Assembly (NCBI GenBank): GCA_014654535.1
Contig: BNBA01000003.1
Coordinates: forward strand, 1 to 64,000
DNA from: Xanthomonas boreopolis
GTDB taxonomy: Bacteria > Pseudomonadota > Gammaproteobacteria > Xanthomonadales > Xanthomonadaceae
Reading direction: 5' to 3'
DNA: 64,000 nt
The translations under genes were made by a program, and so were the position numbers. Positions 7,936 through 17,215 of the stretch are shown here, one piece after another; positions within the stretch are counted from its first letter, which is position 1, and each line of letters begins with the position of its first letter. Below the pieces are notes generated by a model. That model had not been told where the DNA came from. It ran no database searches and saw only the letters and a program-made list of their open reading frames with translations.

Positions 7936-10707
7936 TCAGAAACGCTGGCGGTACTGCATGTAGTAGAAGCGGCCCGGCACGTCGTACTGCGGATCGAACA
8001 TGTTGTACGAGACGCTGTACGAGACCGGTGGGTCACGATCGAACGCATTGTTGACGCCCAGGCTGATGGTGCCGTTCCACGGCGTGTTGTAGCGGAACTG
8101 GAGGTCGTTGTAGGTCGTCGAAGCAAGATGGTTGCGCGGATCGGCGCCGTTGGCGGTGACCCGGTCAGGATCCGAGCAGTAGGTCTGGGCCAATGTACCG
8201 CCGAGCGTGCAGTTCTCCTCCATGCCAGAGAAGTAACGAACGCCCCAGGTTGCGCCAAAGTCGCCGAAGGTCCAGTCCAGGAACAAGTTGGCACGGACGC
8301 GCCAATACGGATCTTGGTTACGGTAGAGGCCTTGGTACTGCTCCGGCTCCGACTCGGCCGTGGCCTTGGTTTCCCACTTCGACAAGTAGGTGCCATCGAG
8401 GCTGACGGTGAACTGGCCCACCGAGGTTTCCGGCAGACGGTAATGCGCCGACAGATCCCAACCCTCGACCTTGTAAGAAGCCAGGTTCATCAGCTGTTGG
8501 CGAACGTTGGTGACGTAGTACGCCTGATCGCCGTAGTTCGGATCACGCGTGATCAGCGCGCAGTACACCGCCGCTTCCGCATCCGTACCCGCATAGCACT
8601 TGTCCATGATGAACTGGGCGTCCGGACGGGTAATGGCATCGTCGATCTTGATCTGCCACCAATCCAGGCTGAGGTTCAGGCCTTCCACGTAGCTCGGGCT
8701 GTACACGAAGCCCAGCGTCTTGCTCTTGGAAGTCTCCGGCTTCAGCTGATCGTTAGAAGCCCAGGTCCATGGCTCGAGCGTCTGCTTGGCGCCGGTGCCG
8801 CCGCCCGGCTGGACGAAATTGGCGGGAACACCCTGGGCCGCGCAGCGTGCGGCCACGGTCGGATTGCTGCGCTGGGTGGCGCAGGGGTCGGCGTAGGTTT
8901 CGTACGAGTCGGCGTCACCCGCGAACAGGTTGCTGATGCTCGGGGCGCGGAAGCCTTCGCTGTAGTTGCCGCGGATCATCAGGTCGTCGATCGGCTTCCA
9001 GCGGAAACCGAACTTGTTGTTGGTGGTGTTGCCGAAGTTGCTGTACTTCGAGTAACGAGTGGCCGCACTGAAGTCCAGCAGCTTGGCGCCCGGCAGGTCA
9101 GCCAGCACCGGGATCGACAATTCCAGGAAGAACTCGTCCAGATCATAGCTGCCGGCGGTCGGCTTGGCGCCATTGCCGGTGCTCAGGCCTGCGGCGATAA
9201 ATGCGTCCGGATCGAACTGGCCGCTTTCCTTGCGGTACTCGTAACCGGCCGCGAAGGCCAATGGGCCGGCCGGCAGGTTGACGATCTCGCCGCTGATGTT
9301 GGCGGTGTAGCCCTTGGAGATGACCGAGGAGGAATCGTGCGCGGTGAAGCTGGTGTAATCCAGGGCTTCCTGCGTGATGGAGCCACGCGGGCCGAGTGGG
9401 TTCAGGGGCACACAGCCCGAGATGACATCGCCGCCCGGAGCGGTCACGCAGACCGGCGTCCCGTTCCGGATTTCCGAGGGGCCGTACGCTGCTTCCAGGT
9501 TGGCGAGATTGAACAGGCCGTAGGTCAGGTCATTCTGATCGGTCTTGTCATACCGATAACCCACATCCCAGTCGAAGTTGCGGTCGGCGAACTCGAAGAA
9601 ACCTTCAAAGCCGCCGTAGAAGTGCCAATTCTTGACGTTCTGGTTGAACGAGCGGCCACCGCTCTCGATGAAGCGACGGTTTACGCCGGTCAGGTCGACG
9701 TCGTACGGATTGTAGATGCTGTCCTTGCTCAAGGTCATGCCTGTGACCGGCATGGCGGCCAGCAACTGCTCGGACTTGCGCTCGTTGTACAGGGTCTCGG
9801 TGCGGAACGTCACGTTGTCGGTGACGTTGTAGGTGCCCTGGGCGAACAGCGAAGTGCGCTCGTTCGGCGTCAGCAGGTAATTGTCGGGCGAGGTGTTGTA
9901 GCCGTGTACGTTGGAGCTGAACGGCGTTTCCACGCCATCAATGATGATGTAGCGGGTGCCGTTGCGGAGATACGAACCCGGGAAGCCGGTACTGGACTGG
10001 CCGCTGAAGAACGGAGGGCCACCAGCGGAGATCTTGCGATCGCCGGCCATCACGGACTTCTCGTTCACATAGGACACGCCGACGGTCAGCGTGGCGCGAT
10101 CCGTGGTGGTGCCGAGAGTGAAGTCGTAGGCTTCGCGGTCGCCGTCTCCTTTGCTGTATTGGCCGAAATACGCATTGGCCTCTGCACCGTCGAAGTTCTG
10201 CTTGGTGATGATGTTCACCACGCCGGCGATCGCGTCCGAACCGTAAATGGTCGATGCGCCATCCTTCAGGATGTCGATGCGCTCAACGACCGAGGTCGGG
10301 ATGGTGTTGAGGTCCACGCTGCCATCCAGGCCGGTGGTCCAACGACGGCCGTTGACCAGCACCAAGGTGCGCTGGCTGCCGAGATTGCGAAGGCTGATAC
10401 CCGCCGAGCCATCGCCACCGTTGTTGAACGTACGGTTCAGGGCGGCACCGTTGGCGGAGATGCGCTGCAGAATGTCGGCCACCGAGGTGACGCCCTGCTT
10501 TTCGATGTCCTGGCGCGACAGGGTCAGGACCGGCTGCGAGGTTTCGATGTCAGCACTCTTGATGCGAGAGCCGGTGACTTCGATGCGGTCGAGGTTGGTC
10601 GGGTTACTGGAACCGGAGTCCTGGGCGAACGCGGTGCCAGTGCCGGTCGCGCCGAGGACAAGCGCGAGCACAACTGCATCGCGCAGTGTGTTGGTCTTGC
10701 AATTCAT
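7936..10707 (-). CDS. TonB-dependent outer-membrane receptor
   Basis: 923 residues. A signal peptide is cut after about residue 28 (GTAFA-QDSG). The plug domain contains DRIEVTGSRIK, DILQRISANG, RNLGSQRTLVLVNGRRW, and DGASTIYGSDAIAGVVNIIT. The beta-barrel ends in QYRQRF, with the C-terminal phenylalanine expected for insertion by BAM. This is the large Oar/Caulobacter-Xanthomonas type used for sugars, peptides or siderophores, and the ligand cannot be told. ATG 10707 follows a GGAGAGAG ribosome-binding site. No ExbBD, TonB or sigma/anti-sigma genes lie nearby. The only close partner is the Sel1/P4H oxygenase downstream. Confidence 0.95.
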   Translation of the reverse strand: MNCKTNTLRDAVVLALVLGATGTGTAFAQDSGSSNPTNLDRIEVTGSRIKSADIETSQPVLTLSRQDIEKQGVTSVADILQRISANGAALNRTFNNGGDGSAGISLRNLGSQRTLVLVNGRRWTTGLDGSVDLNTIPTSVVERIDILKDGASTIYGSDAIAGVVNIITKQNFDGAEANAYFGQYSKGDGDREAYDFTLGTTTDRATLTVGVSYVNEKSVMAGDRKISAGGPPFFSGQSSTGFPGSYLRNGTRYIIIDGVETPFSSNVHGYNTSPDNYLLTPNERTSLFAQGTYNVTDNVTFRTETLYNERKSEQLLAAMPVTGMTLSKDSIYNPYDVDLTGVNRRFIESGGRSFNQNVKNWHFYGGFEGFFEFADRNFDWDVGYRYDKTDQNDLTYGLFNLANLEAAYGPSEIRNGTPVCVTAPGGDVISGCVPLNPLGPRGSITQEALDYTSFTAHDSSSVISKGYTANISGEIVNLPAGPLAFAAGYEYRKESGQFDPDAFIAAGLSTGNGAKPTAGSYDLDEFFLELSIPVLADLPGAKLLDFSAATRYSKYSNFGNTTNNKFGFRWKPIDDLMIRGNYSEGFRAPSISNLFAGDADSYETYADPCATQRSNPTVAARCAAQGVPANFVQPGGGTGAKQTLEPWTWASNDQLKPETSKSKTLGFVYSPSYVEGLNLSLDWWQIKIDDAITRPDAQFIMDKCYAGTDAEAAVYCALITRDPNYGDQAYYVTNVRQQLMNLASYKVEGWDLSAHYRLPETSVGQFTVSLDGTYLSKWETKATAESEPEQYQGLYRNQDPYWRVRANLFLDWTFGDFGATWGVRYFSGMEENCTLGGTLAQTYCSDPDRVTANGADPRNHLASTTYNDLQFRYNTPWNGTISLGVNNAFDRDPPVSYSVSYNMFDPQYDVPGRFYYMQYRQRF

Positions 10708-10760
10708 TAGCTCTCTCTCCAAGTGAGATCTTGGGTACTGCCAAGGGTTTGCCCGAGGGC

Positions 10761-10780
10761 GGCTTCGAAAGAGCGAAGCC
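10761..10780 (-). promoter_or_regulatory. Leader hairpin upstream of the TonB receptor
   Basis: GGCTTCG and CGAAGCC form a perfect 7-base stem with a 6-base loop, 54 bases before the receptor start codon and probably in its 5' untranslated region. Its role is unknown; mRNA stability or translational control is possible. I could not define a good -35/-10 pair for this gene. Confidence 0.35.
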
Positions 10781-10909
10781 AAAGCCGTCAGGGTGAACCG
10801 ATGGTATCTGCGTTCCGGAGAGAATTAAAGTCCCGTTAACAATGGATCAGGGGGTGGGGTGAAGGGGCAGGCCGTCCCGGTTTCTCCAGGGTTCGGCCTG
10901 ACGCGGAAA

Positions 10910-10930
10910 GCGCCCCCTGCGCGGGAGCGC
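10910..10930 (-). terminator. Probable intrinsic terminator
   Basis: GCGCTCCC and GGGGGCGC (one G-U pair) form a stem with a 5-base loop, followed on the minus strand by TTTCC. It lies about 50 bases beyond the stop of the exported-protein gene at 10979-11827. Confidence 0.4.
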
Positions 10931-10978
10931 CTTGCTTTCGGGATATCGGTGAATGGGCCGCCGCGGAACGGGCGGGCC

Positions 10979-11827
10979 TCAGAGATCCTGCTCGTACCGA
11001 ACGTACGGTACCGTGCTGTCGCTGTTGCTTTCGTTGTTGGGCGCGAACGGGTTCTTGCCGCGGGTGACGATGTTCTCGGCGCCTACGGTGAGCTGGCCGC
11101 TCCAGGGCGTGCGCCAGGTCAGGCCCAGGCCGAGGCCCTGCCACTTCTCGGGTTGGCCGGGGACGTCGACGACGCGGCCGATGATGTTGGCGCTGAAGGA
11201 GCCGTAGCCGCCGCCGACGCTGAGGGTCTTGCTGTCCCATTGGTCGACCAGGCCCGGCGCGGCTTCTGCCAGCGGGACCAGGCGCGCGCGCGCGAAGGTG
11301 CCGCCGATCGAGACGAAGCCTTCCTTGCCGATGTTCTTCTGTCCGAACACCGTCAGGTCGTTCTGCTCGACGCGGGCCGGCGGGGTCTTGGTGCCGGCGG
11401 TCAGCCAGCCGGGAAGGGTGTCGCGGCCGTTGCCCAGGCTCACGCCGACGCGAGTGCCGCCCCGGTTGAAGCCCAGGGTCGCCGATGCGTGCTTGCCGGT
11501 GACGTCGTCATCGTCGCCGAGGCTGGCGAGCAGGCAATGGCTCGCCAGGCCGCTGATGCTGGTGCCGCGGTTGCTGTTGCACAGCAGGCCGAGCGAATCG
11601 CCCGAGGACAGGCCGAAGGCGGCGTCCAGCGAGTTGCGGCCGAAGTGCCAGCGTGCGCCTGCCTTCTGCTCGCCGGTCGGTTCGAGGTAGAGCAAGGCCT
11701 CGACCTTGCCGCTGCCCTGGTTCCAGACCGGCAGGACCGTGCTGGAGGCCGCGTTCTGCGCGTGCACGCCCGTCGCCGCGGCAAGCGCGGTGGACAGGGC
11801 AAGCGACAGTCGCAGGAGGGCTCTCAT
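10979..11827 (-). CDS. Exported protein of unknown function, possible outer-membrane barrel
   Basis: 282 residues with a clear signal peptide (about 1-23, ending GVHAQ). The mature part is rich in Gly, Ser, Thr and Asn with alternating hydrophobic patterns, for example HASATLGFNRGGTRVGVSLG and SFSANIIGRVVDV, which suggests beta strands. A Cys pair lies near mature positions 60-75. I do not recognise the family. A promoter is visible upstream at 11883-11911, so it is probably expressed on its own. Its -strand neighbour downstream is the TonB receptor, separated by a hairpin and a 270-base gap. Confidence 0.75.
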   Translation of the reverse strand: MRALLRLSLALSTALAAATGVHAQNAASSTVLPVWNQGSGKVEALLYLEPTGEQKAGARWHFGRNSLDAAFGLSSGDSLGLLCNSNRGTSISGLASHCLLASLGDDDDVTGKHASATLGFNRGGTRVGVSLGNGRDTLPGWLTAGTKTPPARVEQNDLTVFGQKNIGKEGFVSIGGTFARARLVPLAEAAPGLVDQWDSKTLSVGGGYGSFSANIIGRVVDVPGQPEKWQGLGLGLTWRTPWSGQLTVGAENIVTRGKNPFAPNNESNSDSTVPYVRYEQDL

Positions 11828-11882
11828 GACGAACGATCAGACCGAGGGGCAGCCGTTAAGTTCCCGGGAAGGCAGGGTGAAA

Positions 11883-11911
11883 ATGTTAGGAGGATTATGA
11901 TTTCTTAACAA
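11883..11911 (-). promoter_or_regulatory. Candidate sigma70 promoter of the exported-protein gene
   Basis: TTGTTA (11906-11911), a 17-base spacer and TAACAT (11883-11888) on the minus strand lie in an unusually AT-rich patch, about 55 bases before the start codon. Both hexamers match consensus at four of six positions. Confidence 0.5.
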
Positions 11912-11995
11912 GTCTCAGTTCTCCCCAGAACTCAAACCTGGTGTATTCCCGACACGACGCCCGGCCCCGCGCCTCGAACCGCGCCGGCATCCGGG

Positions 11996-12898
11996 TCATT
12001 GAAGCCTTTCCGAGGCGGGGGCCTCGGCCGGCCGCTCGGCGAACAATATAGGCAATTCGGTCAACGGGAAGTGATACTCCCGCCCACAGAATTCGCATCT
12101 TACCTCGATCGCGCCGGTCGGTTCGGCCGCGGCGCGGGCTTCTTCCTCGCCCAGCGACTGCAGCATGGCGGCGACCCGTTCCCGCGAACATGAACAGGCG
12201 AAACCCAGGGGTTTTTCGCCCAGCAGCTCGGGGTTCTCCTCGTGGAACAGGCGGTGCAGGAGCTCGCGCCCGGGGGTTGCCAGCAGCTCGGGGGCGGCCA
12301 GGGTGTCGAACAGGGCGCCGCTGCGGGTCCAGCCGTCGTCGTCGCCCTGGTCGCCCGGCAGCTTCTGCAGCAGGAGGCCGGCCACGTGGTCCTGGCCGGC
12401 CGCGAGCAGCAGGCGGGTCGGCAATTGCTCCGATTGGCGGAAATAGCCTTCGAAGGCCTCGTCCAGGAACGGCACGTCGAGCGACACTAGGCTCTGGTAG
12501 CGCTGCGGTTCGCGCGGGTCCAGGCCCGGATTCTCGATGGTGATGGCCAGGACCGACTGCCCGCCCAGCCGGGTCAGGTCGTCGGGAGCGTCCTGGCCGT
12601 CTTCGAGGCGCACGATGCCGCGCAGGGTGCCGGCGGCGGTGCATTCGGCGAACAGGGTGCGCAGGCCGTGCTCGCCGCGCAGCTGGATCGAGAGCCGGCC
12701 ATCGACCTTGGTGTGGCCGGTGAACAGCGCGGCGGCGGCGCAGGCCTGGCCGAGCAGCGCCTTGGCCCGCGGCGGGTAGTCCGAGTGGTCGGTAATGTCG
12801 TGCCATGCCTGGTCCAGGCGCACGTGGACGCCGCGCACGCCGGCGGCGGGCAGCAGGAAGCGGATCAGTTTGTCGTCTTGGACTTCGATGGAAGGCAT
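11996..12898 (-). CDS. hslO: Hsp33 redox-regulated holdase chaperone
   Basis: 300-residue Hsp33. When zinc is lost during oxidative stress the protein unfolds its C-terminal switch and binds unfolding proteins in the cytoplasm. The zinc-binding cysteines are present: Cys235 and Cys237 in ACSCSRERV, and Cys268 and Cys271 in RCEFCGREY. The N-terminal core contains FLLPAAGVRGVHVRL and AAALFTGHTKVDGRLSIQL. The length is usual. An AGGAAC site precedes ATG 12898. It is divergent from mtgA. Confidence 0.96.
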   Translation of the reverse strand: MPSIEVQDDKLIRFLLPAAGVRGVHVRLDQAWHDITDHSDYPPRAKALLGQACAAAALFTGHTKVDGRLSIQLRGEHGLRTLFAECTAAGTLRGIVRLEDGQDAPDDLTRLGGQSVLAITIENPGLDPREPQRYQSLVSLDVPFLDEAFEGYFRQSEQLPTRLLLAAGQDHVAGLLLQKLPGDQGDDDGWTRSGALFDTLAAPELLATPGRELLHRLFHEENPELLGEKPLGFACSCSRERVAAMLQSLGEEEARAAAEPTGAIEVRCEFCGREYHFPLTELPILFAERPAEAPASERLQ

Positions 12899-12943
12899 GC
12901 GAGGTTCCTGTTGCCGGATAATGCAGCCAGGTAAATTGAAAAG

Positions 12944-13033
12944 GACACCGGCACAGGGATGTGCCGCGCTTTTGTGAGGGATTCACACCCAAGACACCGG
13001 CACGCGGGTGTGCCGTGCTCTTGCGAGGGACTC
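12944..13033. repeat. Imperfect 49-base tandem duplication with internal hairpins
   Basis: Two units begin with the same GACACCGGCAC (12944 and 12993, period 49) and continue in parallel through TGTGCCG, a CTTTTGTGAGGGATTC / CTCTTGCGAGGGACTC pair, and then diverge. Unit 1 contains GGCACA-GGGA-TGTGCC and unit 2 contains CGGCAC-GCGGGT-GTGCCG, so each can form a hairpin. The array fills the gap between the divergent hslO and mtgA genes. The GAGGGACT part resembles the GTGGGAGGGAC repeats elsewhere in this window. Confidence 0.7.
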
Positions 13034-13060
13034 ATAACAGACAGAGGGGATAGTGCAACG

Positions 13061-13792
13061 ATGGGGGCGGAGCCGCAGGAGTACAAGACGGGGCATCGTC
13101 GTCGTCGCTGGGGGCGCTGGCTGTTGGCCTTGCCGCTGTTGTTCGCCGCGGCCAGCTTCCTGCAAGTGGCGGTGCTGCGTTTCGTCGATCCGCCGGTGAG
13201 CGCGGTGATGGTATGGCGCTGCGTCGAGGCCTGGGGCAGCGGCGACTGGGAGTTCCGGCTGCGCCATGAATGGCGCGACCTGGACCGGATGTCGCGGAGC
13301 CTGCCGATCTCGCTGGTGGCGGCCGAGGACCAGCGCTTTCCGCTGCACGATGGATTCGACCTGCAGGCGATCGAGAAGGCGCGCGACCACAATGCGCGCG
13401 GCGGCCGCCTGCGCGGCGCCAGTACGATCAGCCAGCAGGTGTCGAAGAACCTGTTCCTGTGGCAGGGCCGGAGCTGGGTGCGGAAGGGATTGGAGGCCTG
13501 GTATACGGTGCTGATCGAGCTGCTGTGGCCCAAGCGGCGCATCATCGAGATGTACGCGAACTTCGCCGAGTTCGGCGACGGCATCTACGGGGCGCAGGCG
13601 GCCGCGAAGACGTTCTGGGGCACGGATGCCGATCGGTTGACGCCGGCGCAATCGGCGCGGCTGGCCGCGGTGCTGCCGGCGCCGCGCCGCTACGACGCGC
13701 GCAATCCAGGTCCCTACGTGTCGCGCCGCGCCGCCTGGATCCAGCGCCAGGCGGCGCAGCTGGGCGGGCCTGCCTACTTGGAGGCGAGATGA
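13061..13792 (+). CDS. mtgA: Monofunctional peptidoglycan glycosyltransferase (GT51)
   Basis: Polymerises lipid II into glycan strands on the periplasmic face of the inner membrane. 243 residues: one transmembrane anchor (about 18-40) and a GT51 domain. The catalytic glutamate is Glu89 in [13 protein letters not shown]. Other GT51 motifs are [29 protein letters not shown] and [14 protein letters not shown]. There is no transpeptidase domain, as expected for MtgA. Met 13061 is preceded by AGAGGGGA; earlier starts would add a repeat-encoded, non-conserved tail. The stop overlaps the start of the next gene (ATGA). Confidence 0.95.
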   Translation: MGAEPQEYKTGHRRRRWGRWLLALPLLFAAASFLQVAVLRFVDPPVSAVMVWRCVEAWGSGDWEFRLRHEWRDLDRMSRSLPISLVAAEDQRFPLHDGFDLQAIEKARDHNARGGRLRGASTISQQVSKNLFLWQGRSWVRKGLEAWYTVLIELLWPKRRIIEMYANFAEFGDGIYGAQAAAKTFWGTDADRLTPAQSARLAAVLPAPRRYDARNPGPYVSRRAAWIQRQAAQLGGPAYLEAR

Positions 13793-14817
13793 GCCCCGCG
13801 CCGGCAACACGCCTGACGGTGGTGATCGCCGCCTACAACGAAGCGGCTTCGCTCCCGCTGTTGCATCCCCGGCTGCGCAAGGTGCTCGACGCGATGCCGG
13901 AGCTGCGGCCCCGGGTGCTGTACGTCGACGACGGCAGCACGGACCGGACCTGGGACGTGCTGGAAGAACTGGTCCGGACCGATCCCGGCGTCGGTGCGAT
14001 CCGCCTGTCGCGCAACTTCGGCAAGGAGGCGGCGATCACGGCCGGCCTCGACCACGTCGAGGACGGGGCCGTGGTCCTGCTGGACGCGGACGGGCAGGAC
14101 CCGCCGGAGCTGATCCCCCAGTTCGTCGAGCATTGGCGCGCCGGCTACGACAACGTGTTCGGCACGCGCGTCTATCGCGACGGCGAGGGCTGGCCGAGGC
14201 GGATCGCCGCGGCGGCGTTCTATCGCGTGATCGGCCGGCTGTCGCATACGCCGATTCCGGCGGATACGGGCGATTTCCGCTTGCTTTCGCCGCGGGCCTT
14301 GGCCGCACTGCGGCAGTTGCGCGAGCACAACCGGTTCATGAAGGGATTGTTCGGCTGGGTGGGGTTCCGGCAGGTGTCGGTGCCCTACCGGCGCGAGCCG
14401 AGGCTGTCGGGGCGCAGCAAGTTCACGTTGTGGAAGCTGTGGAACTTCGCGCTCGAGGGCATCACCAGCTTCTCCACGGCGCCGCTGCGCGCCGCGACCT
14501 ACCTGGGGTTGCTGACGGCCGCGTTCGCGCTGGCGTTCGCCGTCTGGGTGGTGGCGAAGGCGGCGCTGTTCGGCGATCCGGTCGCGGGCTGGCCGACGAT
14601 GATGGCGGTGATCCTGTTCCTGGGCGGCGTGCAACTGGTGGCCCTGGGCATGATCGGCGAATACCTGGGGCGGCTCTACGACGAGGCCAAGCACCGGCCG
14701 TTGTACTTCGTCGACATCCGGGCCGGGGCGGCGGAGGTATCCTCCGGGCACCAGTCCAGCGATGGAGCAGGCCATGCAAACCGTTCGGCAATTGTTGAAG
14801 GCGAAGAAGACGCCTGA
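13789..14817 (+). CDS. GT2 glycosyltransferase, dolichol/undecaprenyl-phosphate sugar transferase type
   Basis: 342 residues of the DPMS/GtrB type, which load a sugar from a nucleotide donor onto undecaprenyl phosphate. The N-terminal catalytic domain has [19 protein letters not shown] (DDG at 47-49) and [10 protein letters not shown] (99-104). The [13 protein letters not shown] segment is typical of the family. Two C-terminal transmembrane helices span about residues 237-300. It overlaps mtgA by 4 bases, so the two are coupled. The product may modify cell-wall polymer or lipopolysaccharide. No flippase or polytopic partner lies nearby, so the acceptor is unknown. Confidence 0.9.
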   Translation: MSPAPATRLTVVIAAYNEAASLPLLHPRLRKVLDAMPELRPRVLYVDDGSTDRTWDVLEELVRTDPGVGAIRLSRNFGKEAAITAGLDHVEDGAVVLLDADGQDPPELIPQFVEHWRAGYDNVFGTRVYRDGEGWPRRIAAAAFYRVIGRLSHTPIPADTGDFRLLSPRALAALRQLREHNRFMKGLFGWVGFRQVSVPYRREPRLSGRSKFTLWKLWNFALEGITSFSTAPLRAATYLGLLTAAFALAFAVWVVAKAALFGDPVAGWPTMMAVILFLGGVQLVALGMIGEYLGRLYDEAKHRPLYFVDIRAGAAEVSSGHQSSDGAGHANRSAIVEGEEDA

Positions 14818-15205
14818 GGTCTTTGCGGTAGGGAGCGACGCCGCGGTCATCGACGCGATCCGCCTGATGGCGGAGAAGAGCATCGGGGCGGTGCTGGTGA
14901 TGCAGGGCGAGCGATTGGTCGGGATCCTGTCCGAGCGCGACTACGCCCGCAAGGTGGTGCTGCGCGACCGCTCCTCGGCCACGACGCAGGTCGGCGAGAT
15001 CATGACCGCCCAGGTGGTGACGGTGGCGCCGGCGGAAAGCGTCGAGCGCTGCATGCAGATCATGACCGAGCGCCGCATCCGCCACCTGCCGGTGACGGAG
15101 GACGGACGCGTGGTCGGCGTGGTGTCGATCGGCGACCTGGTCAAGGCCGTGATCGAGGAGCAGCGGCGCGACATCGACCAACTGCAGCGCTATATCGCCG
15201 GTTGA
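14774..15205 (+). CDS. Two-CBS-domain protein
   Basis: 143 residues forming a tandem pair of CBS domains (about 10-65 and 75-132), which bind adenine nucleotides and usually sense energy state. Clear motifs are GAVLVMQGERLVGILSERDY and RIRHLPVTEDGRVVGVVSIG. No catalytic domain is attached. Met 14774 has GGAG at the right distance; ATG 14762 is also in frame but has no ribosome-binding site. The start lies inside the end of the glycosyltransferase gene (44-base overlap in another frame), so translation is probably coupled. Confidence 0.92.
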   Translation: MQTVRQLLKAKKTPEVFAVGSDAAVIDAIRLMAEKSIGAVLVMQGERLVGILSERDYARKVVLRDRSSATTQVGEIMTAQVVTVAPAESVERCMQIMTERRIRHLPVTEDGRVVGVVSIGDLVKAVIEEQRRDIDQLQRYIAG

Positions 15206-15211
15206 CCCGGC

Positions 15212-17161
15212 TCATCGGGCGTAGCGGCCGCCGCAGTCGCTGTCCTTGCCCGGGCCGGCCTCGATCGTGGCCAGCAGCGCCGCCGGCGGGGCGATGCTGC
15301 CCAAGGTGAGCGCGATCACGCCGCGTGCGCCGAGCGCCTTGGCGTCGGGCCGGAACGAGGGATCCTTGAACGTGCCGCCGATGCGCAGCGGCGAGCGGAA
15401 GGCGAGGATGCTGCGGTCCTTGGGGCGCGGCCGCAGCAGCAGATCGAGGGATTCGTCCTTCAGGTCGACGGTGCCTTCGCCGAGGATGATCGTGTCGGTG
15501 GTGTCGAAGGCGAACGCGCGCGATCGCATCCGCCCGTCGCGCACGCCGAAGTCGGCGAAGGCGCAGCGCAGCGGGATGCTGCGGTCCTTGCCGAGCAGGT
15601 ACTTGAGGGTTTCGGCGACGTCCAGGCCCGCCAGTTCCATGACCAGGTTGCTGACGCGGCCGCGCCCCATCCCGATGGCGACGTTGCCGTCGGACGAGCC
15701 GAGCATCGCCGCGATCGAGTTGCCGTCGCCGGTGAGGTCGATTTCGCCGCCGATGGCCCCGGAAGCTTCCCGGGCCAGTTTCGCGTCCGGGAAGAGCCGG
15801 CCGAACTGCAGCTTGCGCAGGCTGGCCCGCAGCTGGGTGGTGATGGCCGCGCGCCGCGCATCCATGCGGACGTTCGCGCGGATGTCGCCGCCGGCCACGC
15901 CGAAGTCCAGCGGATCGAGTTCGAGCAGCCCGTTCTCGAGGGTGAGGCGGACGTCCATGTCGTCCAGCGGCAGCGACGGCGCATCGATGCGGTGGGCTTT
16001 CCAATGCACCTTCGCGTCCATCGCGCGCAGCTTCGACAGGTTGTAGGGCGTATCCGGCAGGACGCGCGGCTTGGCGGCGCGCTCGGCGGCCAGCCGCTTC
16101 TGTTCGGGATTGGCGGCCTCGCCGGCATCGGTCCTGGGCGGTGCGCCGATGAATCCCGCCAGGTCGTCGAAATCCAGGCGCCGCGAAACCAGTTCGGCGG
16201 TGAGAAGGGGGCGCTCGCCGCCGGTGTCGATCCGTGCGGTGCCGGACAGGTCGCTGTCGCCGGCGCGCCCGCTGAAGCCCTCGTAGCGCCAAGTCTCGTT
16301 GTCGCGCTTGAGACGGCCTTCCAGGTGGTACGGCGGCGTCGGGGGGATCGCCACGCCGATAAGCGGATACAGGTCCTGCATGTCCTGGCCGTCCAGGGTC
16401 ATCTGCAGGTCGAATACGCGGAACTGGAACGGGTTGGTCAGCGTGCCGCGCACGTGCGCGCGGGTCGGGCCCGCGTTGCCGCGCAGGTCGATTCGGAACG
16501 GATGGTCGGTCTGGCTCAGTTCCAGCGGCGAGGCGGTGCTGCCTTCCAGCGCGAACGGATTGCCCCGCCAGCGTCCTTGGCCGGCCACCGCGATCGGCGC
16601 GGCGGGATCGCGGCCTGCGGCCGGCAGGCTGTGGATGTCGACGTCGATGTCGGTGCGGCTGGCCGCATCGACGAAACGCAGGCGGCCTTGCTCTACCCGC
16701 AGCCGTCCCATGGCCGGCAACCGGCCGCCGCCGGCGCCCTGCCCGAAGACCCAGTTGCCCGTGTGGTCGCCATTGCCGGCTTCCAGCCACACCTCGGGAC
16801 GGTCCAGGCGTATTTCCGGAATCCGCACTTCGCCCCGGAGCAGGGGCCAGGGGCGAAGGTCGATCTCGGCGCGCTTGGCGCGGGCCATCAGCGGTTGCCG
16901 CGACCAGGCGGCATTGGCGAGGGTGAGGTCGTCGCCGCGGATCGTGGCGACGCGGCCAAGATCGACGTCGAGCCGTCCTATCCGGAACTCGCGTCCGGTC
17001 CGCGCCTGAACCATGCGTTCGACCGGGCCGCGGAACCAGTTCCAGTCCCACAGCGCGACCAGCAGGGCCAGGAGGATCGCCAGCGCCGCGAGTACGGCGA
17101 GGAGGATCGGGCGGCGGCGCGATGGGCGCCTGGGAGAATCCGGGGCGGGCGCATCGTTCAT
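15212..17161 (-). CDS. AsmA-family envelope protein
   Basis: 649 residues. One N-terminal signal anchor (about 18-42) is followed by a long periplasmic AsmA-type domain: repeated beta-rich segments, a FRIGRLDVDLGRVATIRGDDL start, a LDRPEVWLEAGN strand and a conserved C-terminal part with GEGTVDLKDESLDLLLRPRPK. AsmA-like proteins are thought to bridge the envelope and move phospholipids or help outer-membrane assembly. The protein is shorter than YhdP/TamB and close to E. coli AsmA (617). It is convergent with the CBS gene with a 6-base gap. Confidence 0.9.
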   Translation of the reverse strand: MNDAPAPDSPRRPSRRRPILLAVLAALAILLALLVALWDWNWFRGPVERMVQARTGREFRIGRLDVDLGRVATIRGDDLTLANAAWSRQPLMARAKRAEIDLRPWPLLRGEVRIPEIRLDRPEVWLEAGNGDHTGNWVFGQGAGGGRLPAMGRLRVEQGRLRFVDAASRTDIDVDIHSLPAAGRDPAAPIAVAGQGRWRGNPFALEGSTASPLELSQTDHPFRIDLRGNAGPTRAHVRGTLTNPFQFRVFDLQMTLDGQDMQDLYPLIGVAIPPTPPYHLEGRLKRDNETWRYEGFSGRAGDSDLSGTARIDTGGERPLLTAELVSRRLDFDDLAGFIGAPPRTDAGEAANPEQKRLAAERAAKPRVLPDTPYNLSKLRAMDAKVHWKAHRIDAPSLPLDDMDVRLTLENGLLELDPLDFGVAGGDIRANVRMDARRAAITTQLRASLRKLQFGRLFPDAKLAREASGAIGGEIDLTGDGNSIAAMLGSSDGNVAIGMGRGRVSNLVMELAGLDVAETLKYLLGKDRSIPLRCAFADFGVRDGRMRSRAFAFDTTDTIILGEGTVDLKDESLDLLLRPRPKDRSILAFRSPLRIGGTFKDPSFRPDAKALGARGVIALTLGSIAPPAALLATIEAGPGKDSDCGGRYAR

Positions 17162-17215
17162 GCGCCCATGGTTCTCAGCCGTGCGTGCAGGGGGCGCGAA
17201 ACCCCGGCGGCGGCG

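Noticed and set aside
7918-10710. Plus-strand open frame of about 930 codons
   Set aside because: Exactly antisense to the TonB receptor, whose signal peptide, plug and barrel end are all clear.
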